Below, in pieces: positions 1 through 7,835 of a DNA stretch of 64,000 nt. Under the pieces are notes generated by a model. That model was given only the letters and a program-made list of their open reading frames with translations, did not search any database and was not told the DNA's origin. Source of the stretch: JAOUEA01 sp038249195 (GTDB lineage Bacteria > Actinomycetota > UBA4738 > HRBIN12); assembly GCA_038249195.1 (NCBI GenBank), contig JBBRWM010000010.1:18779-82778 (forward strand), read 5' to 3'. Numbering within the stretch: position 1 is the first letter of the stretch; each line of letters begins with the position of its first letter. The position numbers and the translations under genes were made by a program.

Positions 1-911
1 ACGAACCAACGAGGGTCGAAGCTCGGGTAGGAGGCCATGGCCACGATGCCCCCAGTCTTCACGTCCATGACGACGGCCGCGCCGGCCGGAGCCTTCAACA
101 GCAACCCCTTGCCGCCCGCCTCGTCCACCTGGGTGCGCGCGTTCTGCAGACCCCGGTACAGCTCCCCCTCCACGGCGTGCTGGATCTTCGAGTCGACCGT
201 GAGGATGAGGTCGTTCCCCGGCTTCGGCGGCGCGGCGCCGAGGGTCTTCACCGTATCGCCGGCCGCGTTCACGATGACCTTCTGCTGGCCCTTGGTCCCC
301 CGCAGGTACTTCTCGTACTGCAGCTCGAGCCCGGTACGCCCCACGAGGTCGCTCTGGCCGTAGCCGCGGTAGTGCGGGTCCGCGAGCTGCTCCTTCTGGA
401 TCAGGCCCACGTTGCCGACGATGTGCGCCGCCTCGCGGCCCTGGGGGTAGTCGCGTACGCTCGTGGGGACGACCTCGACGCCGGGGAACTGGTCCTTGCG
501 TTCGGAGATGTACTTGTCCACGTTCTCCTTGACGAACTCCGCTACGGGCTTGGGCTGATAGTCGAAGTACTTCGGGTCGTTCATGCTCGCGCGGAGGTTC
601 TTGACGGGGATCTGCAGCAGGTTCGACAGGTCCAACAGCACGCGGTCGGCCTCGCCACTGGCCTCCAACACCTGTTTGTCCACCCGGACCTCGAGGCTGG
701 GGGCGTTGTCCACGAGGACCTTTCCATCGGCGGTCTTGATGCGCCCGCGCAGGGCATCGGTCTCGGCAACGCGCGTCTGGTTGTTGTCGGCCTCCACCCG
801 GAATTGCTCGGACGCGAGGACCTGCAGGAACCACAGGCGCGTGCCGAGCGCCGCGAACATCAGCGCCACGAACAGCGCGAGGACCTTCAGGCGGGAGGAG
901 GCCTTCTCCAT
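1..911 (-). CDS. mrdA: Penicillin-binding protein 2 (peptidoglycan transpeptidase), N-terminal part
   Basis: This elongasome transpeptidase cross-links lateral-wall peptidoglycan. The ATG directly follows the mreD stop codon (TAGATG), and the frame runs off the window edge, so about 303 residues are visible. After MEKASSRLK there is one membrane anchor, then the class B PBP dimerisation region, including LRGRIKTADGKVL and the later VGRTGLELQYEKYLRG stretch. The visible part ends in AAVVMDVKTGGIVAMASYPSFDPRWF, just before the catalytic SxxK would appear. It is the fourth gene of an mreBCD-pbp2 operon. The family is clear; the catalytic half is outside the window. Confidence 0.9.
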   Translation of the reverse strand, partial: MEKASSRLKVLALFVALMFAALGTRLWFLQVLASEQFRVEADNNQTRVAETDALRGRIKTADGKVLVDNAPSLEVRVDKQVLEASGEADRVLLDLSNLLQIPVKNLRASMNDPKYFDYQPKPVAEFVKENVDKYISERKDQFPGVEVVPTSVRDYPQGREAAHIVGNVGLIQKEQLADPHYRGYGQSDLVGRTGLELQYEKYLRGTKGQQKVIVNAAGDTVKTLGAAPPKPGNDLILTVDSKIQHAVEGELYRGLQNARTQVDEAGGKGLLLKAPAGAAVVMDVKTGGIVAMASYPSFDPRWF

Positions 912-1424
912 CTAGTAGCGCACCACCCGTTGAGGGCGCGACCCCTCGAAGAGCCGGCGCAGCAGGGGGTAGAGGATCGGCGTCAGCACCGCGCCGTAGA
1001 CCGCGGTGAGCAGGCTCACCTTGATGGCATAGCCGAGCGGTTCGTCGAGCTGCCCGAGCAGGGTCGCCACCAGCTGGTAGAAGGCGGTGCCGGCGGCGGT
1101 GCCGGCGGCCACCAACGCGGTGGGCAGCAGCGGCGACGGACTCACGATGTACTGGCGTGCCAGGCCCATGGTGTAGCCCAGCAGCGTGAGCGTGAGCGCC
1201 GTGATGCCCTTGCCGGGCTCGTTGAGCATGAAGTCCTGCGCCATGCCCCCCGCGAACCCCACGATGGCGCCCTCCTGCGGACCCTCCAAGATCGCGACCA
1301 CGATCGTGACGAGGTACATGAGCTCGGGCTTCACCCCCAAGAGCCGGACCTGGGAGAACACTGTGGACTGCAGCAGCAGCGCGCTGAGGATCACCACCAC
1401 CACGGAGACCGTCCGCCGGATCAC
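912..1424 (-). CDS. mreD: Rod shape-determining protein MreD
   Basis: This 170-residue integral membrane protein is the usual length for MreD and has about five hydrophobic helices, starting with MIRRTVSVVVVILSALLLQ. MreD works with MreC and MreB to organise wall synthesis along the cylinder. The GTG start overlaps the mreC stop codon (GTGA), which implies translational coupling. The stop codon abuts the PBP2 start. Assignment rests on hydrophobicity, length and position, because MreD sequences are poorly conserved. Confidence 0.85.
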   Translation of the reverse strand: MIRRTVSVVVVILSALLLQSTVFSQVRLLGVKPELMYLVTIVVAILEGPQEGAIVGFAGGMAQDFMLNEPGKGITALTLTLLGYTMGLARQYIVSPSPLLPTALVAAGTAAGTAFYQLVATLLGQLDEPLGYAIKVSLLTAVYGAVLTPILYPLLRRLFEGSRPQRVVRY

Positions 1425-2281
1425 GTGCAGTCCGTCCGAGCCTTGAGCACGAGCACGAACTCGAGCGTGGCGAAGTCGGCGGCGGGCCGCACGCTCACGC
1501 GTTCCTCGATGTCGCTGCCGGCCGGCACCGTGCGCGACACCTGGCCGATCAGCAGCCCCGGCGGGTAGAGGCCCGGCAGGTTCGCCACGCAGTAGCCCTG
1601 CGTGAAGACCGACTCGTTCCCGGCGATCGTCGTGCCCTTCTCGATCTGTCCCATCTGAAGGTCTTCGTCACCCTGCCCCGTCACGATGCCGTTGGCCCGC
1701 GAGCCGCTCAGGACGCCCGCCACCGCGAAGTTGCGATCGATGAGCAGCTGCACCGTCGCGGCGTTGGACGACACGGTCGTCACGCGGCCGACCAGCATGG
1801 CGCCGTCGGCCGTACCGGTGACCACGGGCATGTTCTCCGCGATGCCCGCCTCGCTGCCCTTGTCGATGGTGACCGACCACTCGAAGTTGGACACCCCGTT
1901 GCCGGTGACGAGCGCGGCGACGCTCTGCGGATCGAGGCTCGTCTTCAACTGCAGCACCCCGAACAGATCCTCGTACTGCTGACGAGTGAACTCGCGGCTC
2001 GCCGCCACGGCCTGCAGGGAGCGGACCTCGTCCTCGAGCTGCTGGTTCCGCCGCGCGAGGGAGGGGAGGTGCGCGAGCCCGGAGAAGAAGTTGCCCACGG
2101 GCCGCGTCACGGTCACCACGGCGCGCTGCATGGGAACCACGATGGACAGCGTGGCGCGGCCGAGGCCGGCGAGCGGGCCGTCCTGGCCGCCGCGGTAGTC
2201 CAGCGTGATCACGGCCAAGGAGATCGCGACGAGCGTGACGACGAGCAGCCGCGTGGCGCGGGGACGGTTGCGGACGGCCAC
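1421..2281 (-). CDS. mreC: Rod shape-determining protein MreC
   Basis: MreC is the extracytoplasmic scaffold that links MreB to the PBPs. The protein has a short cytoplasmic start (VAVRNRPRATR), one membrane helix, a coiled coil (LARRNQQLEDEVRSLQAVAASRE) and the double beta-barrel domain with GSEAGIAENMPVVT and LLIDRNFAVAGVL. I chose the GTG at 2281, which lies 9 nt after the mreB stop and gives 286 residues. An in-frame ATG at 2347 would add 22 residues inside mreB and is less likely. The 3' end overlaps mreD by 4 nt. Confidence 0.88.
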   Translation of the reverse strand: MAVRNRPRATRLLVVTLVAISLAVITLDYRGGQDGPLAGLGRATLSIVVPMQRAVVTVTRPVGNFFSGLAHLPSLARRNQQLEDEVRSLQAVAASREFTRQQYEDLFGVLQLKTSLDPQSVAALVTGNGVSNFEWSVTIDKGSEAGIAENMPVVTGTADGAMLVGRVTTVSSNAATVQLLIDRNFAVAGVLSGSRANGIVTGQGDEDLQMGQIEKGTTIAGNESVFTQGYCVANLPGLYPPGLLIGQVSRTVPAGSDIEERVSVRPAADFATLEFVLVLKARTDCT

Positions 2282-2289
2282 GACGAGGG

Positions 2290-3372
2290 CTACCGCCGCG
2301 ACGGAGACACCAAGACCCGCTGCAGCACCTCGAACTCCTCCAGGCATTTGCCCGAGCCCAGGACGACCGCTTGCAGCGGCGCGTCGGCGATGTGCACCGG
2401 CATGCCGGTCTCGTGACGCAGGCGTTTGTCGAGGCCGCGGAGCAGGGCGCCGCCCCCCGTGAGCACCATGCCGCGGTCCATGATGTCCGCGGAAAGCTCC
2501 GGCGGGGTGCGATCGAGCGTGGTCTTGATGGCGTCGATGACGGCGTTGACCGGTTCCTCGATGGCGCGGCGGATCTCCTCCGCGGTGATCGTGATGGTCT
2601 TGGGCAGCCCGCTCACGAGGTCGCGGCCCTTGATCTCGGCCACCAGTTCCTCGGGCATGGGGAACACGCTCGCGATGGCGAGCTTGATGGCCTCGGACGT
2701 CCGCTCGCCCAACAGCAGCGCGTACTCCTTCTTGACGTGCTGGATGATGGCCTCGTCGAGCTCGTCGCCGCCGATCCGCACGGAGGTGCTGGTCACGATC
2801 CCGCCGAGGGAGATCACGGCCACCTCCGTCGTGCCGCCGCCGATGTCCACGACCATGTTCCCGGTGGGCTCGTGGATCGGCAGGCCGGCGCCGATGGCGG
2901 CAGCCATGGGCTCCTCGATGATGTAGGCGCGGCGCGAGCCGGCCGCGATGGTGGCCTCCTCGACCGCGCGCTGCTCCACCCCGGTGATGCCCGAGGGAAC
3001 GCAGATGACCACGCGCGGCTTTGCCAGCAGGCGACGCTTGTGCACCTTCTGGATGAAGTAGCGCAGCATCTTCTCCGTGACGTCGAAGTCGGCGATGACG
3101 CCGTCCTTGAGGGGGCGGACGGCCTGGATGTGCGACGGCGTGCGACCGATCATCCGCTTGGCCTCCGCACCCACGGCAAGGATGGCTCCAGTGAGGGTGT
3201 TGATCGCGACGACGCTCGGCTCGTTGAGCACGACACCGCGCCCACGCACGTACACCAGCGTGTTCGCGGTACCGAGGTCGACCGCCATGTCGCGACCAAG
3301 GAACCCCAGAACCCCTTCCGTCCCTTGGTTCCGGGGCGTAGGGGAAGAAGAACGTTGAATCCTCTCGGCCAT
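2290..3372 (-). CDS. mreB: Rod shape-determining protein MreB (bacterial actin)
   Basis: This 360-residue actin-fold ATPase forms cytoplasmic filaments that direct lateral wall growth. Visible nucleotide-binding motifs are phosphate 1 (DLGTANT, near residue 32), phosphate 2 (VDIGGGTTEVAV) and the adenosine motif (LTGGGALLRGLD). The ATG at 3372 gives an N-terminal extension of about 20 residues relative to a typical MreB beginning at the FLGRDMA stretch. It is the first gene of the mreBCD-pbp2 operon and is divergent from fabD. A rod-like cell shape is a reasonable inference. Confidence 0.95.
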   Translation of the reverse strand: MAERIQRSSSPTPRNQGTEGVLGFLGRDMAVDLGTANTLVYVRGRGVVLNEPSVVAINTLTGAILAVGAEAKRMIGRTPSHIQAVRPLKDGVIADFDVTEKMLRYFIQKVHKRRLLAKPRVVICVPSGITGVEQRAVEEATIAAGSRRAYIIEEPMAAAIGAGLPIHEPTGNMVVDIGGGTTEVAVISLGGIVTSTSVRIGGDELDEAIIQHVKKEYALLLGERTSEAIKLAIASVFPMPEELVAEIKGRDLVSGLPKTITITAEEIRRAIEEPVNAVIDAIKTTLDRTPPELSADIMDRGMVLTGGGALLRGLDKRLRHETGMPVHIADAPLQAVVLGSGKCLEEFEVLQRVLVSPSRR

Positions 3373-3503
3373 GATGGATCCTGCGGTTCATTCAACAGGA
3401 CCGCCCGGGGGGTGGCAACTTAGGCGCCCCGAAACCACAGCCCCGACACATCGGACCTCGCGGGACGCTACCGTGGCCCCTCGGCGGATCGTAAGGGGGC
3501 GGC
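3373..3503. promoter_or_regulatory. Divergent promoter region mreB / fabD
   Basis: This 131-bp gap must carry the start signals of the morphogenesis operon (leftward) and the fatty-acid operon (rightward). A purine-rich AAGGGGG at 3493-3499 fits a ribosome binding site for the fabD GTG. I could not assign -35 and -10 boxes with confidence in this GC-rich sequence. Confidence 0.4.
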
Positions 3504-4421
3504 GTGGCGTTCGCGGTGGTGTTCCCGGGGCAGGGGTCGCAGTTCGCCGGCATGGCCGATCCCTGGGCCACGCACCCCTCGGGTATGGGCGTCCTCGAGG
3601 AAGCCTCCGAGGCGATGGGCCGCGACGTGGCGGCCGGCTGTCATGAGGAGTCCGCGCTCGCCACCACCGAGTTCGTCCAGCCGGCGCTGCTGGCGTGCGG
3701 CGTGGCGGCCTTCCGCGTCCTGGAGACCGAGCTCGGCGAACCCTCGTTCGTGGGTTCCGCGGGGCATTCGCTCGGGGAGTTCGCGGCGCTCGTGGCCGCC
3801 GACGCGCTCACGCTCCCCGAGGCGCTCGGGGTCGTGCTGGTGCGCGGGGCCGCCATGCAGCGCGCCGGCGAGGAGCGACCCGGCACCATGTCGGCGTTGA
3901 TCGGGGTGGGCCCGCAGGACGCGGCCGAGCTGTGCGACGAGGCCCGCGGCGGCGACGTGCTTCTGGTGGCCAACGAGAACTCCCCCGCCCAGGTGGTGAT
4001 CAGCGGCAGCGTCGCCGCCATCGAACGCGCGGAGGGGCTCTGCAAGGAGCGGCGGATCCGCGCGATCCGACTCAACGTGGCGGGCGCGTTCCACTCGCCG
4101 CTGATGCAACCGGCCGTGGGGCCGATCGTGGACGAGCTGCGGCGCGTGCACCTGGCGCCCCCCCGGTTCCCCGTCGCCGAGAACGTGACGGGCACGCTCG
4201 TGCGCGACCCCGAGGAGCTTCGCGACCTGCTCGGGCGCCACGTGGTCTCTCCGGTTCGCTGGCAACGATGCGCGCAGGCCCTCGCCGACGCGGGGGCGAC
4301 GACGTTCCTCGAGGCCGGACCCGGCGACGTCCTCACGAAGCTCGCGAAGCGGGCCGTCCCCGGTGCCGCTGCGATCTCGGTCAACACCCCGGAGGATGCC
4401 GCGGCGCTCGGCGCGCGCTGA
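3504..4421 (+). CDS. fabD: Malonyl-CoA:ACP transacylase
   Basis: FabD loads malonyl groups onto acyl carrier protein for type II fatty-acid synthesis. The 305-residue protein has the N-terminal FPGQGSQ motif, the nucleophile in GHSLGEF (Ser89) and the catalytic His in GAFHSPLM (His197). The GTG start is preceded by AAGGGGG. It is the first gene of fabD-fabH-fabG-acpP-fabF on the plus strand. Confidence 0.95.
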   Translation: MAFAVVFPGQGSQFAGMADPWATHPSGMGVLEEASEAMGRDVAAGCHEESALATTEFVQPALLACGVAAFRVLETELGEPSFVGSAGHSLGEFAALVAADALTLPEALGVVLVRGAAMQRAGEERPGTMSALIGVGPQDAAELCDEARGGDVLLVANENSPAQVVISGSVAAIERAEGLCKERRIRAIRLNVAGAFHSPLMQPAVGPIVDELRRVHLAPPRFPVAENVTGTLVRDPEELRDLLGRHVVSPVRWQRCAQALADAGATTFLEAGPGDVLTKLAKRAVPGAAAISVNTPEDAAALGAR

Positions 4422-4478
4422 ACGCCGCCAAAGCCCTCGGAGGTCGCGGGTGGGGTCAGGGTCCGATATCCTCGCGCG

Positions 4479-5480
4479 GTGACCCGCTACGCCACCATCA
4501 CCGGGGTGGGGTCCTACCTTCCGCCCCGCCTCGTCCCCAATCGATGGTTCGAGTCCCTGGTGGACACGAACGACGTCTGGATCCGGGACCGCACCGGGAT
4601 CGAGGCGCGTCATTTCGCCGATGACGGGGTCGTGACGTCCGACCTGGCGCTGGAGGCCACGCGCGCGGCGATGGCCGCCGCCGGGATCGAGGCGCATCAG
4701 ATCGACATGATCGTGGTCGCCACCATCACCGGCGACACGATCTTCCCCGCCACCGCCGTGTGGCTGCAGGACAAGCTCGGCGTCCGGTGCCCCTCCTTCG
4801 ACCTGAACGCGGCGTGCGCGGGCTTCTCCTACGGCCTGTCCACGGCGAACGCCTTCATCACGAGCGGGATGGCCGACACCATCGTGGTGATCGGGGCCGA
4901 GATCTTCAGCCGCATCCTCGACTACACGGATCGCGGCACGTGCGTGCTGTTCGGCGACGGCGCGGGGGCCGTGGTGGTGCAGGCCTCCGAGGCGCCGGGC
5001 TTCGAGGGGGCGGTGCTGGGCGCAGACGGCGGAGCGGCCGAGATCCTGTGGATGCCCGCGGGAGGTGTGCGCACGCCGGCCTCGGCCGCCACCGTCGAGG
5101 CGAACGATCACACGGTGCGCATGCCCAACGGCCGCGAGGTGTTCAAACGGGCCGTCACGGAGATGGCCGCCGCGTGCCGGGAGCTGCTGGAGAAATCCGG
5201 CCTCTCCGTGGACGACGTCGACGTACTCATCCCGCACCAGGCCAACGCCCGCATCATGGGGGCGGTCGTGGATCGCCTCGGCATCGACCCGGCGAAGGCG
5301 ATCGTGGACGTCGCCGAGGTGGGGAACACGTCGGCCGCCTCGATCCCCGTCGCGCTCGACCGCGCCTGGGCCGACGGACGGATCCACCAAGGCGACCGGG
5401 TGCTGTTCGCCTCGTTCGGAGCGGGGCTCACGTGGGGCGCGACGCTCCTGCGCTGGACCATGGCGGAGCCGGCGGCGTGA
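4479..5480 (+). CDS. fabH: Beta-ketoacyl-ACP synthase III
   Basis: FabH starts each fatty-acid chain by condensing an acyl-CoA with malonyl-ACP. The 333-residue protein has the catalytic Cys in LNAACAGFSYGL (Cys113), the His of IPHQANARIM and the Asn of GNTSAASIP, so the Cys-His-Asn triad is complete. It starts at GTG 4479, 57 nt after fabD. Its TGA overlaps the fabG GTG (GTGA), which indicates coupled translation. The starter preference (straight or branched) cannot be read from these motifs. Confidence 0.94.
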   Translation: MTRYATITGVGSYLPPRLVPNRWFESLVDTNDVWIRDRTGIEARHFADDGVVTSDLALEATRAAMAAAGIEAHQIDMIVVATITGDTIFPATAVWLQDKLGVRCPSFDLNAACAGFSYGLSTANAFITSGMADTIVVIGAEIFSRILDYTDRGTCVLFGDGAGAVVVQASEAPGFEGAVLGADGGAAEILWMPAGGVRTPASAATVEANDHTVRMPNGREVFKRAVTEMAAACRELLEKSGLSVDDVDVLIPHQANARIMGAVVDRLGIDPAKAIVDVAEVGNTSAASIPVALDRAWADGRIHQGDRVLFASFGAGLTWGATLLRWTMAEPAA

Positions 5481-6217
5481 GCGCCAAGGTCGCCGTGGTC
5501 ACGGGGGGTTCCAGGGGGATCGGCCGCGCGTGCGCGGTCGCGCTCGCCGAGGGCGGGTGGACCGTCGCCGTGGGCTACCGCACCGACGAGGCCGCCGCGA
5601 AGGAGGTTCTCGATGCGCTGGAGGCCGCGGGGACACCGGGACTCGCCGTCTACCTCGACGCCACCGACGAGGCCGGGGTCGCCGAGGCGTTCCGCCGCGT
5701 GGGCGAGGAGGCGGGCGGCAACGTCACCGGACTGGTGAACAACGCCGGACTCAGCCAGGACGGCCTGCTCCTGAAGTACCCCATGGACACCTACGACCGG
5801 GTGATGGAGACGAACGTCAAAGGGGCGTTCTTGTGCTGCCGCGCGGGGATGCGCGGCATGCTCCGGGAGAAGTGGGGCCGCATCGTGAACCTCTCGAGCG
5901 CCGTGGCGCTGCGCGGCAACGCCGGCCAGACGGTCTACGCCGCGTCCAAGACCGCGCTCGTCGGGCTCACGAAATCGCTCGCGCGAGAGGTCGGCGCGAA
6001 GGGGATCACCGTGAACGCGGTGTGTCCGGGGCTCGTGGACACGGACATGACCTCGCACCTGGACGACCGCGCCCGGGCCTACTACCTCGATCAGACGCCC
6101 GCGGGGCGGACCGCGACGCTTCCGGAAGTGGCCTCGGTCGTTCGCTTCTTGATGTCGCGGGAGGCGTCGTACGTGAACGGGGCCGTCGTCCCCGTGGATG
6201 GAGGCTTGACGGCCTAG
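5477..6217 (+). CDS. fabG: 3-oxoacyl-ACP reductase
   Basis: This short-chain dehydrogenase reduces the beta-ketoacyl-ACP intermediate with NADPH. The 246-residue protein shows the cofactor motif TGGSRGIG, the NNAG motif, a catalytic Ser (NLSSAVAL) and the YAASK motif with Tyr and Lys. The C-terminus ends with the family-typical NGAVVPVDGGLTA. The GTG overlaps the fabH stop by 3 nt. Its place between fabH and acpP supports a fatty-acid role rather than another SDR activity. Confidence 0.92.
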   Translation: MSAKVAVVTGGSRGIGRACAVALAEGGWTVAVGYRTDEAAAKEVLDALEAAGTPGLAVYLDATDEAGVAEAFRRVGEEAGGNVTGLVNNAGLSQDGLLLKYPMDTYDRVMETNVKGAFLCCRAGMRGMLREKWGRIVNLSSAVALRGNAGQTVYAASKTALVGLTKSLAREVGAKGITVNAVCPGLVDTDMTSHLDDRARAYYLDQTPAGRTATLPEVASVVRFLMSREASYVNGAVVPVDGGLTA

Positions 6218-6279
6218 TCGGGAAGGCGCTCCGCCCACTAGCCTGTGGCGGACCGAAGGGACCAACAGGAGGAAACCAG

Positions 6280-6528
6280 ATGACGGATCGTTCGGACATC
6301 GAGACGCGCGTACGCAAGGTGTTGGCCGAACAGCTCGCGGTGGACGAGGCTCAGGTCGTGCCCGACGCGCGGTTCGCCGAAGACCTCAACGCCGACTCGC
6401 TCGACCTCGTTGAGGCCGTGCTCGCCCTCGAGGAAGAGTGGAGCATCGAGATCCCCGAGGAAGAGATGGAGTCCGTCAAGACCGTCGGTCAGGCCGTGGA
6501 CCTCGTCGCCGGCAAGATCGGGGCCTGA
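6280..6528 (+). CDS. acpP: Acyl carrier protein
   Basis: This 82-residue acidic carrier holds the growing acyl chain on a 4'-phosphopantetheine arm. The attachment serine is Ser40 in LNADSLDLVEAV. The acidic helix II and III region (EEEWSIEIPEEEMESVKT) is typical for docking FAS enzymes. A near-perfect AGGAGG lies 7 to 12 nt before the ATG, the strongest Shine-Dalgarno in the operon, as expected for an abundant carrier. It sits between fabG and fabF. Confidence 0.96.
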   Translation: MTDRSDIETRVRKVLAEQLAVDEAQVVPDARFAEDLNADSLDLVEAVLALEEEWSIEIPEEEMESVKTVGQAVDLVAGKIGA

Positions 6529-6557
6529 GCCCGGCAGATCGATCCCGGAAGGAACGC

Positions 6558-7820
6558 GTGAGCGATCGGCGCAAGGTCCTCATCACCGGCATCGGGCCGG
6601 TGACTCCCGTCGGGATCGGCGTCGACGCGTTCTGGGAGGGACTACGGACCGGCCGCAACGGCGTGGTGGAGATCAGCGCGTTCGATCACGCGGATCTGCC
6701 CGTCAGCGTCGCTGCCGAGGTCCTCGACTTCGTCCCCACGGATCACCTGGAGGCGAAGGAGGCCCGTCGCACCGACCCCTTCGCGCAGTACGCCATCGCC
6801 TCGGCGAAGCTCGCGTGGGCCGACGCCGGCGATCCGGAGGTCGTCTCCGAGCGCGGCGGCTCGATCTACGCCACGGGCATCGGAGGCGTGCAGACGCTCC
6901 TGAACCAGCACGACGTGCTCCGCGAGAAGGGCCCCGGGCGCGTCTCCCCGTTCATGGTGCCCATGCTGATGGCCAACGCGGGCGCCGGGCACATCGCCAT
7001 GAACTTCGGGCTCACGGGCCCCAACTACTGCACCGTCTCGGCGTGCGCCTCGTCCAACCACGCCATCGGGGAAGGGATGCGCCTGATCCGCGACGGCTAC
7101 CTCGATCTGTGTGTGGTGGGCGGGGCCGAGGCCGCCACCGTCCCGCTCACCGTGGCGGCCTTCGCCCAGATGACCGCGCTCACCAAGAACCCCGACCCCG
7201 AGACCGCCTCCCGCCCTTTCGATGCCGACCGCAACGGGTTCGTGCTGGGCGAGGGCGGGTGCGCGCTGATCCTCGAGTCCGAGGAGCACGCGGCCGCGCG
7301 CGGAGCCCGCGTGTACGCGGAGGTCGCCGGGTACGGCGCGTCCGACGACGCCCATCACATCACCGCGCCCGACCCCAAGGGCTCGGGCGCGGCCCTGGCC
7401 ATGCGGTGGGCTCTGCTCGACGCCGGCGAGGAGCCCTCCGCCGTGTCCTACGTGAACGCGCACGGCACCTCGACGCCGCTGAACGACGCCGCAGAGACCG
7501 CCGCGATCAAGACCGTCATGGGCGAGCACGCGCCCATGGTGGCCGTGTCCTCCACCAAGTCCATGACGGGCCACATGCTCGGCGCCGCGGGCGCCGTGGA
7601 GGGGGCGGCATCCGCTCTGGCCATCACGCACGGCCTGGTGCCGCCCACGATCCACTACGCCACACCCGATCCCGATTGCGACCTGGATGTCACGCCGAAC
7701 GAGGCGCGTTCGATGGAGGTCACGTTGGCGCTGTCGAACTCGTTCGGCTTCGGCGGTCAGAACGCCTGCGTGGCGTTCCGCGCGTTCCCCGCACCCGCCG
7801 CGGATCAGCCCGCCGCGTAG
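6558..7820 (+). CDS. fabF: Beta-ketoacyl-ACP synthase II
   Basis: This condensing enzyme elongates acyl-ACP. The 420-residue protein has the nucleophile in TVSACASSNHAIGEG (Cys163), the first catalytic His in NAHGTSTPLND and the second in KSMTGHMLGAAGAVE. The GTG at 6558 is preceded by GGAAGGAA. It is the last gene of the fab operon and ends 15 bp before the convergent serine-hydrolase gene, so terminators must lie within coding sequence or be very compact. Confidence 0.95.
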   Translation: MSDRRKVLITGIGPVTPVGIGVDAFWEGLRTGRNGVVEISAFDHADLPVSVAAEVLDFVPTDHLEAKEARRTDPFAQYAIASAKLAWADAGDPEVVSERGGSIYATGIGGVQTLLNQHDVLREKGPGRVSPFMVPMLMANAGAGHIAMNFGLTGPNYCTVSACASSNHAIGEGMRLIRDGYLDLCVVGGAEAATVPLTVAAFAQMTALTKNPDPETASRPFDADRNGFVLGEGGCALILESEEHAAARGARVYAEVAGYGASDDAHHITAPDPKGSGAALAMRWALLDAGEEPSAVSYVNAHGTSTPLNDAAETAAIKTVMGEHAPMVAVSSTKSMTGHMLGAAGAVEGAASALAITHGLVPPTIHYATPDPDCDLDVTPNEARSMEVTLALSNSFGFGGQNACVAFRAFPAPAADQPAA

Positions 7821-7835
7821 CTGGTCCTCACAGCA

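Noticed and set aside
177..1568. A 463-residue open frame on the plus strand
   Set aside because: It is antisense to PBP2 and mreD, and its His/Arg/Gly-rich composition is typical of mirror frames in GC-rich genes.
3468..5390. A 640-residue minus-strand open frame
   Set aside because: It is antisense to fabD and fabH and has the usual low-information composition.
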